Positions 57,008 to 64,000 of a stretch of DNA of 64,000 nucleotides are shown one piece after another. A program made the translations under genes and the position numbers. The notes beneath the pieces were generated by a model. That model saw nothing but the letters and a program-made list of their open reading frames with translations, made no database searches and was not told the origin of the DNA. How positions within the stretch are numbered: position 1 is the first letter of the stretch; every line of letters begins with the position of its first letter. This DNA is from Mannheimia granulomatis (GTDB lineage Bacteria; Pseudomonadota; Gammaproteobacteria; Enterobacterales; Pasteurellaceae), in the NCBI RefSeq assembly GCF_013377255.1, contig NZ_CP016614.1:1868501-1932500 (forward strand). The letters run 5' to 3'.

Positions 57008-57299
57008 GTGAAAATCTATACTTGGGACGAAACCAAACGCCAAATCAATTTGGAAAAACACGGATTAGATTTTGCTGATGCCGATGAGGTTTTATCTTCG
57101 CCTTATCGATTTGATGTTGAAACTATTCGTAATAATGAACTAACAACGCAATCTTGCATATTCCTTTGGTCGATTACTGGTGTTATCCCTTGCCCATACC
57201 GAACGAGAAGATCATATTCGCTTAATCAGCTTTCGCAAAGCGTCTAAAGCGGAAAGAGAAGCATATTATGAATACCTACAAAACTACTTTGACGAATAA
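57008..57299 (+). pseudogene. brnT: BrnT toxin gene, frameshifted
   Basis: BrnT is a ribonuclease toxin of the RelE fold. GTG 57008 begins MKIYTWDETKRQINLEKHGL, followed by DFADADEV and SSPYRFDVE, typical of BrnT. The frame then goes wrong near 57135-57150; the expected end, with LAHTEREDHIRLISFRKASK and the rest to FDE at 57299, is present in another frame. A one-base loss explains it. The end overlaps the brnA start by 32 bases. Confidence 0.87.
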
Positions 57300-57576
57300 A
57301 CCATTAACTAAAAAACAGCTACTCTCTGCTATTGAGTCCATTCCTGAAACTCAAGATTTTGTTTGGAACGGTGTAGATGAAGATGACCGCCCTGTTAGCC
57401 AAGCAGAATTTGAAACTGCAATTAAAAAACGGGGCAGACCAAGCGGTTCCCAAAAAGAGTTGGTATCGTTACGGTTAGATAAAACCGTAGTCGAGGCTTT
57501 TCGTGCCTCAGGGAAAGGCTGGCAAAGCCGCATTAATCAAGTGTTCAGCGATTTTATAAAGCAAGCTTCGCCATAA
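57268..57576 (+). CDS. brnA: BrnA antitoxin
   Basis: The 102-residue protein has a basic N-terminal half with low similarity and a C-terminal ribbon-helix-helix-like part (QKELVSLRLDKTVVEAFRAS, WQSRINQVFSDFI) as in BrnA. It neutralises BrnT and represses the operon. It overlaps the 3' end of the broken brnT in another frame, the normal arrangement for the pair. It is intact although its toxin is not. Confidence 0.87.
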   Translation: MNTYKTTLTNKPLTKKQLLSAIESIPETQDFVWNGVDEDDRPVSQAEFETAIKKRGRPSGSQKELVSLRLDKTVVEAFRASGKGWQSRINQVFSDFIKQASP

Positions 57577-57587
57577 ACCGTATAACA

Positions 57588-57896
57588 CTAATCCGCCTTT
57601 TTTCCTTCAATATAACGCTCGAAGTGGTAGATGTATTCGTCTAAATTGGCGGTAAGCATCTCTTTGTATTGTTCGACAAAGTAGTTAATCACCTCTTCTC
57701 TGGAATCGGCTAATTGTTGTTTGTATTCTGCTTTGCTGGCAGCGACATAGGCGTTAAATCTGGCACAGGCAAAAAGCATCGCGTTGCTAACTTGAGTTGG
57801 GGCAATGTTTTGCAAATGGGCGTTAGCGATATTGATAAAACCGTCTGCACGTTGGTAGAAAGTGGGGTCAATTTGTTTGTCTGAAATATTAATCAT
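57588..57896 (-). CDS. DUF3144 domain protein
   Basis: A 102-residue protein matching the DUF3144 family: FYQRADGFINIANAHL, SNAMLFACARFNAYVAA and YFVEQYKEMLTANLDEYIYHF. The family is of unknown function, found as single small genes in many proteobacteria. The protein is likely all-helical and cytoplasmic. It lies between brnA and rpoH with a palindromic repeat copy upstream. Confidence 0.82.
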   Translation of the reverse strand: MINISDKQIDPTFYQRADGFINIANAHLQNIAPTQVSNAMLFACARFNAYVAASKAEYKQQLADSREEVINYFVEQYKEMLTANLDEYIYHFERYIEGKKAD

Positions 57897-57940
57897 AATA
57901 TCCTCGTTTTCATCGTAAAATTTTATTTGGATGAAATAAA

Positions 57941-58049
57941 TACAAGCGGTGATATTTGCGTAAAATTTTGCACAAACGCTTGCGTTTGAACGTCGGCTCT
58001 GCCGACGGCACGAAGTGCGAGCGTAGCGAGTAAAAAATCACCGCTTGTA
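57941..58049. repeat. Uptake-bounded palindromic repeat, copy 3
   Basis: A 109-base unit in the opposite orientation to copies 1 and 2. It begins TACAAGCGGTGATATTTG and ends AAAAATCACCGCTTGTA. The core is nearly identical to copy 2 (CGTCGGCTCTGCCGACG, GCACGAAGTGC, AAACGCTTGCGTTT), so it is clearly the same family. It lies between DUF3144 and rpoH. Confidence 0.87.
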
Positions 58050-58058
58050 GGTTATTCA

Positions 58059-59018
58059 TTAATCGTCTAATGAAATTGCTTCTTTAATTTTTTTCAATGC
58101 CGCGTTTTCAAGCTGGCGAACGCGCTCGGCTGAGATACCATATTTATCGGCAAGATCTTGTAAGGTCGCCTTATTATCATCTAACCAACGGGTTTTGATA
58201 ATATCTTGGCTGCGTTCATCAAGCGTTGCTAGAGCATAAGCAAGCTGTGCCGTGGCTTGCCCGTTATGCTGCTCATCTTCCAAATCATCGGCAAAATTGG
58301 AGCTGCTGTCTTCAATATACATAGAAGGAGCGTAAGTATCTTCGTCGTCTTCACCGGCAGGTAAATCAAAACCGAGATCTTGCCCGGTCATACGCGATTC
58401 CATTTCACGCACTTCCTCCACCGTCACGCCCAAATCATCAGCAACTTTTTTGATCTCTTCTTCGTTAAACCACGCCAAGCGATTTTTATTTTTTCGCAGA
58501 TTAAAGAACAGTTTACGTTGCGCTTTGGTGGTGGCGACTTTCACAATTCGCCAATTTTTCAGTACATATTCGTGAATTTCTGCTTTCACCCAATGCACTG
58601 CAAATGAAACCAAACGCACGCCCACATTCGGGTCAAAGCGCTTTACCGCCTTCATCAAGCCGATATTGCCCTCTTGGATTAAATCCGCCAGCGGCAATCC
58701 GTAGCCCATATAGCCACGGGCAATGTGGATCACAAAACGCATATGCGAGAGAATAAGCTGTTTTGCTGCCTCAACATCTTCATCATAATAATAACGTTCG
58801 GCAAGCTCCTTTTCTTGCTCAGCGGAAAGAATCGGATATTGATTCGCCATTCGGATATAGCTATCCAAATTGCCTTGTGGCACCGGCATGGATGCAGAAA
58901 CTAACGCAGGGTGCATTGCTTCTACATTTGGAGAATCTTCAACTATCTCGCCCGGCTCAACAAGCTCAGCTTCAATAATTTCAGCATCTTCAATTTCATT
59001 TTCGTCAAATTTTTTCAT
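58059..59018 (-). CDS. rpoH: Heat shock sigma factor RpoH, long N-terminus
   Basis: Sigma-32 directs transcription of heat shock genes. Regions 1.2 to 4.2 are well conserved, including ADLIQEGNIGLMKAVKRFD, VSFAVHWVKAEIHEYVLKNW, the RpoH box QRKLFFNLRK and the helix-turn-helix LQDLADKYGISAERVRQLE. From ATG 59018 it has 319 residues, about 35 more than E. coli, because of an acidic N-terminus (MKKFDENEIEDAEIIEAELV). An internal ATG at codon 35 (MHPALVSASMPV) would give the usual length. The upstream start has AAGAGAT before it, the internal one only a weak AGAAG. Which start is used is not settled. Confidence 0.94.
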   Translation of the reverse strand: MKKFDENEIEDAEIIEAELVEPGEIVEDSPNVEAMHPALVSASMPVPQGNLDSYIRMANQYPILSAEQEKELAERYYYDEDVEAAKQLILSHMRFVIHIARGYMGYGLPLADLIQEGNIGLMKAVKRFDPNVGVRLVSFAVHWVKAEIHEYVLKNWRIVKVATTKAQRKLFFNLRKNKNRLAWFNEEEIKKVADDLGVTVEEVREMESRMTGQDLGFDLPAGEDDEDTYAPSMYIEDSSSNFADDLEDEQHNGQATAQLAYALATLDERSQDIIKTRWLDDNKATLQDLADKYGISAERVRQLENAALKKIKEAISLDD

Positions 59019-59112
59019 TCTCTATCTCTTAAAACTATCCGCAACCAACATATTATAACAATGTTAAACTATATCTTAGTAATATTGTAAATCTTTTCTT
59101 AGAACGTAATAA

Positions 59113-59144
59113 AAAAGTTGAGTTCCGATTAAAACTCAACTTTT
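59113..59144 (-). terminator. Terminator between antiporter gene and rpoH
   Basis: AAAAGTTGAGTT and AACTCAACTTTT pair over 12 bases around an 8-base loop. It lies just past the antiporter stop codon on the minus strand, ahead of the rpoH promoter region. Confidence 0.88.
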
Positions 59145-59168
59145 AATACTCAGGAGTAATGAATAAAA

Positions 59169-60506
59169 TTAGGCTTTGACCGTTTTTTCCTCATGTTTAG
59201 CTAAAATTAAATAGCCAACAGCTGAAAAGGCGGAAAGAGCAGCAATAATGGCATAAGACCAGAACCAACCAAAACTATCGGCAATAATCGGCATAATCCA
59301 GTTCGCCCCCATATTACCGATTAAATAAGCGGTCACGCCGACAAAACCAATTGCAGTACCTGCCACATTAAGTGGCACGAAGTTAATGGTTAAGATATTT
59401 ACAATTAACTGTGGCCCATAAATTAGCGCACCTAAAATACCGCAAATCACTAATAGTAATGCGTAATTTGGCGAACCACTTGCTGTCACCAACTCATAAG
59501 CAAATACCACGCCAACCATAATAAATAAGCCTATTGCACCCATTTTTGCCATTTTATTTGGATATTTTACCGCTAACCACGCAAAAACAAGCGAACCGGG
59601 AATAGCGACCCATTCTAAAACAGAAATAGCTACATGGGATTCTGCATCTCCCATTTTGGCAACTTCGTGTAAATAAATCGGCATCCAGTCTTCAATACCA
59701 AAACGCACAAAATAGAGTGCTACGTTCACTGCGGCAACTAACAACAACGCCGGATTAAGAAAAACATATTTCCAAATTAACTGCCAATACCCAAGATTAT
59801 GTTTTTCTTCCTCTGAAGCCACGTTAGACTCACCGGCATCACCATACATTGTACGTAAGGAATCTAATCCTTCGGCTTCAGGATTATCACCGCCGTATTT
59901 CCAACAGAAAATCGCAAATAAAAGAACCAACACTGCCGGCACTAAGAAAGCAAGCAATACATTACCTGTAGAAGGCACAATGAACCCCATTGTCGTCATC
60001 ATCGCAATCATCATTGGTAATAATGCCGAGCCCATATTTTGCGAAATATTCCAACCTGCAATAGCTGCCCCTCGGGTTTTATTCGGGTAATAATTGGCAA
60101 TCATATTTTGCGATGCAGGAGCCAATGCCCCTTGCACCACACCGCATAAAACTAATAAAACAGCTAAGACTATAATTGAAGTATGATAAAACCCGATAAT
60201 CAAGCAAATAGCCGCACTTGCCGCCAAACAAATCGAGAACAATTTACGCAAATCAACCTTATCACCCAATGCCCCCATATAAAACTTCGCCAGTCCATAG
60301 GAAATAGTTAAGCAAGATAGCAACATTGCAATATCTGCTTTATCCCAACCGTTAGTGACCATAATTGATTTCGACATAAGTTTAAAGTTATTACGCACCA
60401 AATAAGCACAGACATAACCTAAAAACGCTACAATAAAAATCATTTTTTGCCGTTTCAAAAATGTTGCAAATTTTTCAGGCTCTCTTTGAGCATAAGCCAA
60501 AGTCAT
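59169..60506 (-). CDS. Organophosphate:phosphate antiporter (OPA family)
   Basis: A 445-residue major facilitator protein with 12 predicted membrane segments and OPA family signatures: YLVRNNFKLM in helix 1, RGAAIAGWNISQNMGSA near residue 145, KYGGDNPEAEGL in the central loop and FGPQL-like YGPQLIVNIL near the end. Relatives are GlpT, UhpT, UhpC and PgtP; the motifs do not decide between glycerol phosphate, hexose phosphate and phosphoglycerate. No regulator genes of the Uhp or Pgt type are adjacent. The gene is single and has its own terminator. Confidence 0.88.
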   Translation of the reverse strand: MTLAYAQREPEKFATFLKRQKMIFIVAFLGYVCAYLVRNNFKLMSKSIMVTNGWDKADIAMLLSCLTISYGLAKFYMGALGDKVDLRKLFSICLAASAAICLIIGFYHTSIIVLAVLLVLCGVVQGALAPASQNMIANYYPNKTRGAAIAGWNISQNMGSALLPMMIAMMTTMGFIVPSTGNVLLAFLVPAVLVLLFAIFCWKYGGDNPEAEGLDSLRTMYGDAGESNVASEEEKHNLGYWQLIWKYVFLNPALLLVAAVNVALYFVRFGIEDWMPIYLHEVAKMGDAESHVAISVLEWVAIPGSLVFAWLAVKYPNKMAKMGAIGLFIMVGVVFAYELVTASGSPNYALLLVICGILGALIYGPQLIVNILTINFVPLNVAGTAIGFVGVTAYLIGNMGANWIMPIIADSFGWFWSYAIIAALSAFSAVGYLILAKHEEKTVKA

Positions 60507-60627
60507 GGAGGACTCCTTAAGTTAAAATAACTGTGATGAAGTGAAGATTTGGAAAACCAAGGCACATACTATTCCCAATATGCGAAAAAACAAGAGATCT
60601 AGATCTCATTTTTGATTTATTTTCTCA

Positions 60628-60655
60628 TTGTTATCTTACTGCCAACTGTTATAAT
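60628..60655 (+). promoter_or_regulatory. Putative sigma-70 promoter for the yeeE-like gene
   Basis: TTGTTA (60628-60633) and TATAAT (60650-60655) are 16 bases apart, 41 bases before the start codon. The -10 box is a perfect match. Confidence 0.65.
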
Positions 60656-60696
60656 CTGGACACTTTTCTTATTTTCATAGTATTAAGGTTTAATCT

Positions 60697-61689
60697 ATGT
60701 TGATTTCCGGTCTTTTTGTCGGGCTGTTGCTCGGCGTCATTTTGCAACGGGGGCAATTTTGCCTTTCCGGTCAGTTGCGTAACATCGTATTTAAGCGAGA
60801 TTTCGCCTCCTTTTCTCCTCTTTTAATTGCGATTGCGGTGCAGTCGGTCGGTTTTTTTGTGTTGCAACAACAGGGCGTGATCCGTTTTCCTACTTCATCA
60901 ATGCCGATTTTGGCGACCTTGCTCGGGGCGTTTTTATTCGGCGTTGGTATGGGCGTGGCGAACCGTTGTGTATCAGGGCAGCTTTATCGGGCCGGCGAGG
61001 GAATGATCGCTGCTATCATCACGCTGATTGTGTTTGCGATTACCACTGTGGCGACCCAAACGGGCGTGCTGAAATTTTGGGTGGCATCGCAGCTTGAAGC
61101 GGAGAGTTCGCTCGTGACCATTCCGCAAACCGTGGGCGTTTCCAGCCTCTATTTTATTGTACCGATTTGCCTGCTTGCGCTGTGGGCGTTGCAAAAAAAT
61201 CGCCAAATTCAACCGCTTGTTCCCCGCCAACCGTTTCGTCAAATTTGGTCGCCGCACTTTACTGCCATTATGCTCGGTTTGGTGAGCATTCTCGGCTGGG
61301 CGTTGAGCGCGGAAAGCGGACGTGAATTCGGGCTGAGTTTCAGTATTCCGCTTGGGCATACGCTGCAATATGTCACGCTCGGGCAGCAACGCTATTTGAA
61401 TTGGGGAACGTACCTCGTAATTGGCGTGGTGATTGGCTCGTTCCTTTCCGCCAAACTGGCGGGGACGTTCCGCTGGAAACCGCTTTCAACGGCTGATTTC
61501 GGCAAAAGTGTCGGCGGTGGCGTGCTGATGGGCGTAGGTGCAGCACTCACCGGCGGTTGCACAATGGCAAATGCAGTAGTCGGCACAGCTTATTTCTCTT
61601 GGCAAGGATGGATTGCAACATTCGTGATGATGTTTGGCGTGTGGTGCGTGTTCATTCTTCGCAAAAATCCTTTAGAATCAACTTGTTAG
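60697..61689 (+). CDS. tsuA: YeeE/YedE-family thiosulfate transporter
   Basis: Members of this inner-membrane family take up thiosulfate through a chain of cysteines. The 330-residue protein has about nine membrane segments and three key cysteines: C22 in RGQFCLSGQ, C91 in NRCVSGQLYRAGEG and C288 in LTGGCTMANA. These positions closely parallel the three functional cysteines of the structurally known thiosulfate transporter. It is followed after 8 bases by a rhodanese lipoprotein gene, in one operon. The region is richer in G and C than its neighbours. Confidence 0.88.
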   Translation: MLISGLFVGLLLGVILQRGQFCLSGQLRNIVFKRDFASFSPLLIAIAVQSVGFFVLQQQGVIRFPTSSMPILATLLGAFLFGVGMGVANRCVSGQLYRAGEGMIAAIITLIVFAITTVATQTGVLKFWVASQLEAESSLVTIPQTVGVSSLYFIVPICLLALWALQKNRQIQPLVPRQPFRQIWSPHFTAIMLGLVSILGWALSAESGREFGLSFSIPLGHTLQYVTLGQQRYLNWGTYLVIGVVIGSFLSAKLAGTFRWKPLSTADFGKSVGGGVLMGVGAALTGGCTMANAVVGTAYFSWQGWIATFVMMFGVWCVFILRKNPLESTC

Positions 61690-61697
61690 GAGTTTTT

Positions 61698-63071
61698 ATG
61701 AAAACCTTAAAATTATCTGCATTGGCTCTCGCTTTGGGCTTATTGGCAGGCTGTAACGAGCAAAAAAGCGGCGAAATTTCGCAAGCCGATTTGCTGAAAG
61801 CCAAAGACAACCCTGAATTTGTGATTGTCGATACCCGTGGCGACACCTTCTACAACGGCTTCAAAAGCAGTAAAACCGCCCGTGGCGGACATATTCCGAA
61901 CGCCGTTCAGTTCACCGCCGAGTGGATTGAGGGCATTCACCCCGACTATTTCGAGAGCTTTGCTGCCGACAAAGGCATCACCAAAGAAAAAACTATCGTG
62001 CTGTACGATGACAACCTCGACAACTTAGAGAAAGTGAGTGCCGAGTTCACCGCCAAAGGCTACAAAGTGAAGCAGTTTAAGGATTTTGTAAAATATACTC
62101 AAGATTCGACCGCTCCACTGGAAAGCTTCCCGAACTACCACTGGCTCGTTTCGGCACAATGGCTGAAAGATGCGTTGGAAGGCAAAAAACCGGAAACCCA
62201 CAACGGCACGGAAACGATGGTCTTCCACGTTTCGTGGGGGCCGGTCGATCAAGCTGCCGGTTACAAACAGCACGTTACAGGAGCCTACCACTTCGATACC
62301 GACTGGATCGAAAATGCACCGGTGTGGAACTTGTCTTCGCCTGAAATCATCGAGCAAAACTTGCTGAAAAACGGCATCACCAAAGATAAAACCATCGTGC
62401 TTTACTCCGAAAACCAACTGGCGGCGTTCCGTGTGTTGTGGGCGTTGAAATGGGCTGGCGTGGAAGATGTGCGTATCCTCAACGGCGGAATGAATGCGTG
62501 GATCAATAACGAGTTCCCAATCGACACCACCGTAAACACGCCAACCCCTGCGACCGACTTTGGCGTGAAAATCCCTGCCAATCCGCAACTTTCGATTGAC
62601 ACCGCCCAAGAAGCCTACGCCAAGCAGAAAGAGGGCGTAAAACTCGTGAGTATTCGTGCGTGGGAAGAGCATTTAGGCACGATCAGCGGCTACGACTACA
62701 TTCCGGGCAAAGGCGAACCGGAGGGGGCAATTTGGGGCTATGCCGGCACAGACTCTTCTAACGTGGCGGACTACTACGATCCAGACGGCTCACTGCGTAA
62801 CCCAAAAGAAATTTTCGCTTTATGGGAAAAACAGGGCATCAAACCGAACGACTCATTAGCGTTCTACTGCGGCACGGGCTGGCGTGCAGGCATTCCGTGG
62901 TTTATGACCCAAATGGCAGGTTGGAAAAATGCGATTGTGTATGACGGCGGCTGGAATGCGTGGCAAATGGATTCATCACTGCCAACCAAAGCACCGTCCA
63001 ATGCGGCAAAACCGAATGCAAAAAACTTCTTCGGCACCACGCCAAGAACAGGGCTTTCTTGTAAGAGTTAA
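61698..63071 (+). CDS. ynjE: Three-domain rhodanese lipoprotein, YnjE-like
   Basis: A 457-residue exported sulfurtransferase. The signal peptide ends in the lipobox LLAGC (C19), so it is probably lipid-anchored. Three rhodanese domains follow at about 25-140, 145-280 and 295-430. Only the third has an active-site cysteine, C391 in FYCGTGWRAG, the CGTGWRA loop found in E. coli YnjE; the first two have DDNLDN and SENQLA in its place. ATG 61698 has TAGGAG upstream. Coupled to a thiosulfate transporter, it may prepare or release sulfane sulfur from thiosulfate. Confidence 0.9.
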   Translation: MKTLKLSALALALGLLAGCNEQKSGEISQADLLKAKDNPEFVIVDTRGDTFYNGFKSSKTARGGHIPNAVQFTAEWIEGIHPDYFESFAADKGITKEKTIVLYDDNLDNLEKVSAEFTAKGYKVKQFKDFVKYTQDSTAPLESFPNYHWLVSAQWLKDALEGKKPETHNGTETMVFHVSWGPVDQAAGYKQHVTGAYHFDTDWIENAPVWNLSSPEIIEQNLLKNGITKDKTIVLYSENQLAAFRVLWALKWAGVEDVRILNGGMNAWINNEFPIDTTVNTPTPATDFGVKIPANPQLSIDTAQEAYAKQKEGVKLVSIRAWEEHLGTISGYDYIPGKGEPEGAIWGYAGTDSSNVADYYDPDGSLRNPKEIFALWEKQGIKPNDSLAFYCGTGWRAGIPWFMTQMAGWKNAIVYDGGWNAWQMDSSLPTKAPSNAAKPNAKNFFGTTPRTGLSCKS

Positions 63072-63077
63072 TCACGC

Positions 63078-63119
63078 AAGCGGTCGAATTTGCAAATTAT
63101 TTTGCAAAACCGACCGCTT
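63078..63119 (+). terminator. Uptake-sequence inverted pair after ynjE
   Basis: AAGCGGTCG and CGACCGCTT pair perfectly over 9 bases just past the rhodanese stop codon. Its right half overlaps the -35 box and spacer of the ssrA promoter, so terminator, uptake site and promoter share the same bases. Confidence 0.75.
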
Positions 63120-63130
63120 TCCGCTAGAAT
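63102..63130 (+). promoter_or_regulatory. ssrA promoter
   Basis: TTGCAA (63102-63107) and TAGAAT (63125-63130) are 17 bases apart, with the tmRNA 5' end 12 bases after the -10 box. Confidence 0.8.
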
Positions 63131-63142
63131 TACCAGACTTTT

Positions 63143-63509
63143 GGGGCTGATTTTGGATTCGACGGGATTGGCGAAGCCCAAGGTGCATGTCGAGGTGCGG
63201 TAGGCCTCGTAAACAAACCGCAAAAAAATAGTCGCAAACGACGAACAATACGCTTTAGCAGCTTAATAACCTGCTTTAAAGCCTTATCTCCTCAGCTTCC
63301 GCTCGTAAGACGAGGGTAAAGATAAGTCACCCAAAACGAGATCGTGTTGAAGCCGCAGCTATAGGATCGAAGCACTAAATTGAACATAGCTAGTTTATTC
63401 ATTGCGTGTCTGTCCGCTGTGGATAAGCGAAATTAAAGACTAGACTAAACATGTAGTACTGAAGGTAGAGAAATTTCGGACGGGGGTTCAAATCCCCCCA
63501 GCTCCACCA
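63143..63509 (+). ncRNA. ssrA: Transfer-messenger RNA (tmRNA)
   Basis: tmRNA rescues stalled ribosomes: it acts first as tRNA-Ala, then as mRNA for a degradation tag. The 5' end GGGGCTGATTTTGGATTCG pairs with the 3' end, which closes with GTTCAAATCCC (T loop) and GCTCCACCA. The tag frame begins with the resume codon at 63234 and reads ANDEQYALAA, then TAA TAA at 63264-63269. The encoded CCA end is at 63507-63509. Length is 367 bases, normal for Gammaproteobacteria. Its 3' end is a common integration site for islands, and an integrase gene follows. Confidence 0.98.
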
Positions 63510-63540
63510 AATTATAAACCTATAGAGTTCTATAGATACC

Positions 63541-63578
63541 AAAAAAGCCTTGAATTACAATAGCTCAAGGCTTTTTTA
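63541..63578 (+). terminator. ssrA terminator
   Basis: AAAAAAGCCTTGA and TCAAGGCTTTTTT pair over 13 bases with a loop of 12. Strong terminator about 31 bases after the tmRNA CCA end. Confidence 0.9.
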
Positions 63579-63620
63579 TTGCCCTATGCGTACCTATCAA
63601 GTACAATCAAATCCGAAGAT

Positions 63621-63773
63621 TTTAGGAGTATATTTAGGAGTACGCAGAAATACTCCTAAAAATTTGTACTCCTAAAACCACTTTAGAGCCTGTTTAGATA
63701 AGGCTTTATCGCTTTTAGTTTTGTACTCCTAAACAAAATCATACTCCTAATATTTAAATTTCATACTCCTAAA
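63621..63773 (+). repeat. Seven-copy TACTCCTAAA repeat before the integrase
   Basis: TTTAGGAGTA occurs at 63621 and 63633, and its complement TACTCCTAAA at 63651, 63667, 63724, 63742 (last base changed) and 63764. So two copies face one way and five the other, all within 153 bases between ssrA and the integrase ATG. The arrangement is like arm-type sites bound by tyrosine integrases or Xis. Confidence 0.88.
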
Positions 63774-63781
63774 GGTTTGTT

Positions 63782-64000
63782 ATGGCTAGAAAAATCACAC
63801 CTTTGAATGACACACAGATAAGAAAAGCGAAGCCCGAAGATAGCCCATTGCGAGACGGTAGCGGTTTGCTACTTGTTATTACGCAAAATTCTAAGTTGTG
63901 GCGGTTTAGGTATGAAAGACCGTTCACAAAAAAGCGGAATGATTTAAGCATAGGCGGTTATCCTGATATTTCTTTAGCACAGGCAAGGGAAATCAGAGAA
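63782..64000 (+). CDS. int: Tyrosine integrase, P4/DUF4102 type (C-terminus outside window)
   Basis: The 73 visible codons start at ATG 63782 (MARKITPLNDTQIRKAKPED) and continue with DGSGLLLVITQNSKLWRFRY and SIGGYPDISLAQAREIRE. This is the N-terminal arm-binding DUF4102 domain of P4-like integrases, which integrate islands into tRNA and ssrA genes. The catalytic domain lies beyond 64000. Its position about 270 bases from the ssrA 3' end marks the left edge of an integrated island. Confidence 0.92.
   Translation, partial: MARKITPLNDTQIRKAKPEDSPLRDGSGLLLVITQNSKLWRFRYERPFTKKRNDLSIGGYPDISLAQAREIRE

Noticed and set aside
62025..62672. 215-codon minus-strand frame opposite ynjE
   Set aside because: Shadow of the rhodanese gene with no domain features or ribosome site.
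63480..63509. Separate tRNA gene before the integrase
   Set aside because: The T loop and CCA end belong to the tRNA-like half of tmRNA; no independent anticodon arm exists.

Overview
The window is a Pasteurellaceae chromosome segment. Copies of the 9-base uptake signal core ACAAGCGGT are scattered throughout, often as inverted pairs between genes; this is the variant used by the Actinobacillus pleuropneumoniae / Mannheimia branch rather than the Haemophilus influenzae one. Gene content, gene order and the tmRNA tag ANDEQYALAA fit the same family. A Mannheimia- or Actinobacillus-like genome is the best guess; the species cannot be named from the sequence alone.

Layout. 1-16,114: the division and cell wall (dcw) cluster on the minus strand, read mraZ-rsmH-ftsL-ftsI-murE-murF-mraY-murD-ftsW-murG-murC-ddlB-ftsQ-ftsA (ftsA cut by the window edge), with an MraZ operator upstream and a small non-coding inverted-repeat element between murE and murF. 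16,291-30,926: RNase R, YjdM, ZnuA, UbiD, an ICMT-like membrane protein, RNase E, small envelope proteins, a BON-LysM protein, then holC and elaA followed by a broken zeta-toxin locus, a palindrome cluster and a coiled-coil orphan before valS. 31,010-41,722: valS, an SGNH hydrolase, the oxidative pentose phosphate genes gnd-pgl-zwf with a deleted racemase remnant, cysQ, nudE, hslR and hslO.

41,804-51,442: a histidine operon on the minus strand. It has a recognisable His-codon leader peptide and attenuator, but almost every gap between his genes holds a foreign gene: a RhuM-Doc gene, a REP-type Y1 transposase, a GNAT enzyme, a Bro-N gene, a DUF559 gene with terminal inverted repeats, and an AT-rich orphan. 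hisG and hisD are not between the leader and hisC, where they would be expected, and are not elsewhere in the window. 51,488-59,018: rsmC, holD-rimI, typA, yggS, kdsC, a BrnTA toxin-antitoxin locus with a frameshifted toxin, DUF3144 and rpoH. 59,169-64,000: an organophosphate antiporter, a thiosulfate transporter/rhodanese pair, the tmRNA gene ssrA, and the start of a tyrosine integrase next to ssrA, marking the edge of a genomic island that continues beyond the window.

The backbone is ordinary and intact. The unusual material is in the accessory layer: several toxin-like genes each inactivated by a small lesion, three families of palindromic repeats (one bounded by uptake sequences, one probably linked to the Y1 transposase, one forming the ends of the DUF559 unit), a tripled segment inside FtsI, and a seven-copy 10-bp repeat in front of the integrase.
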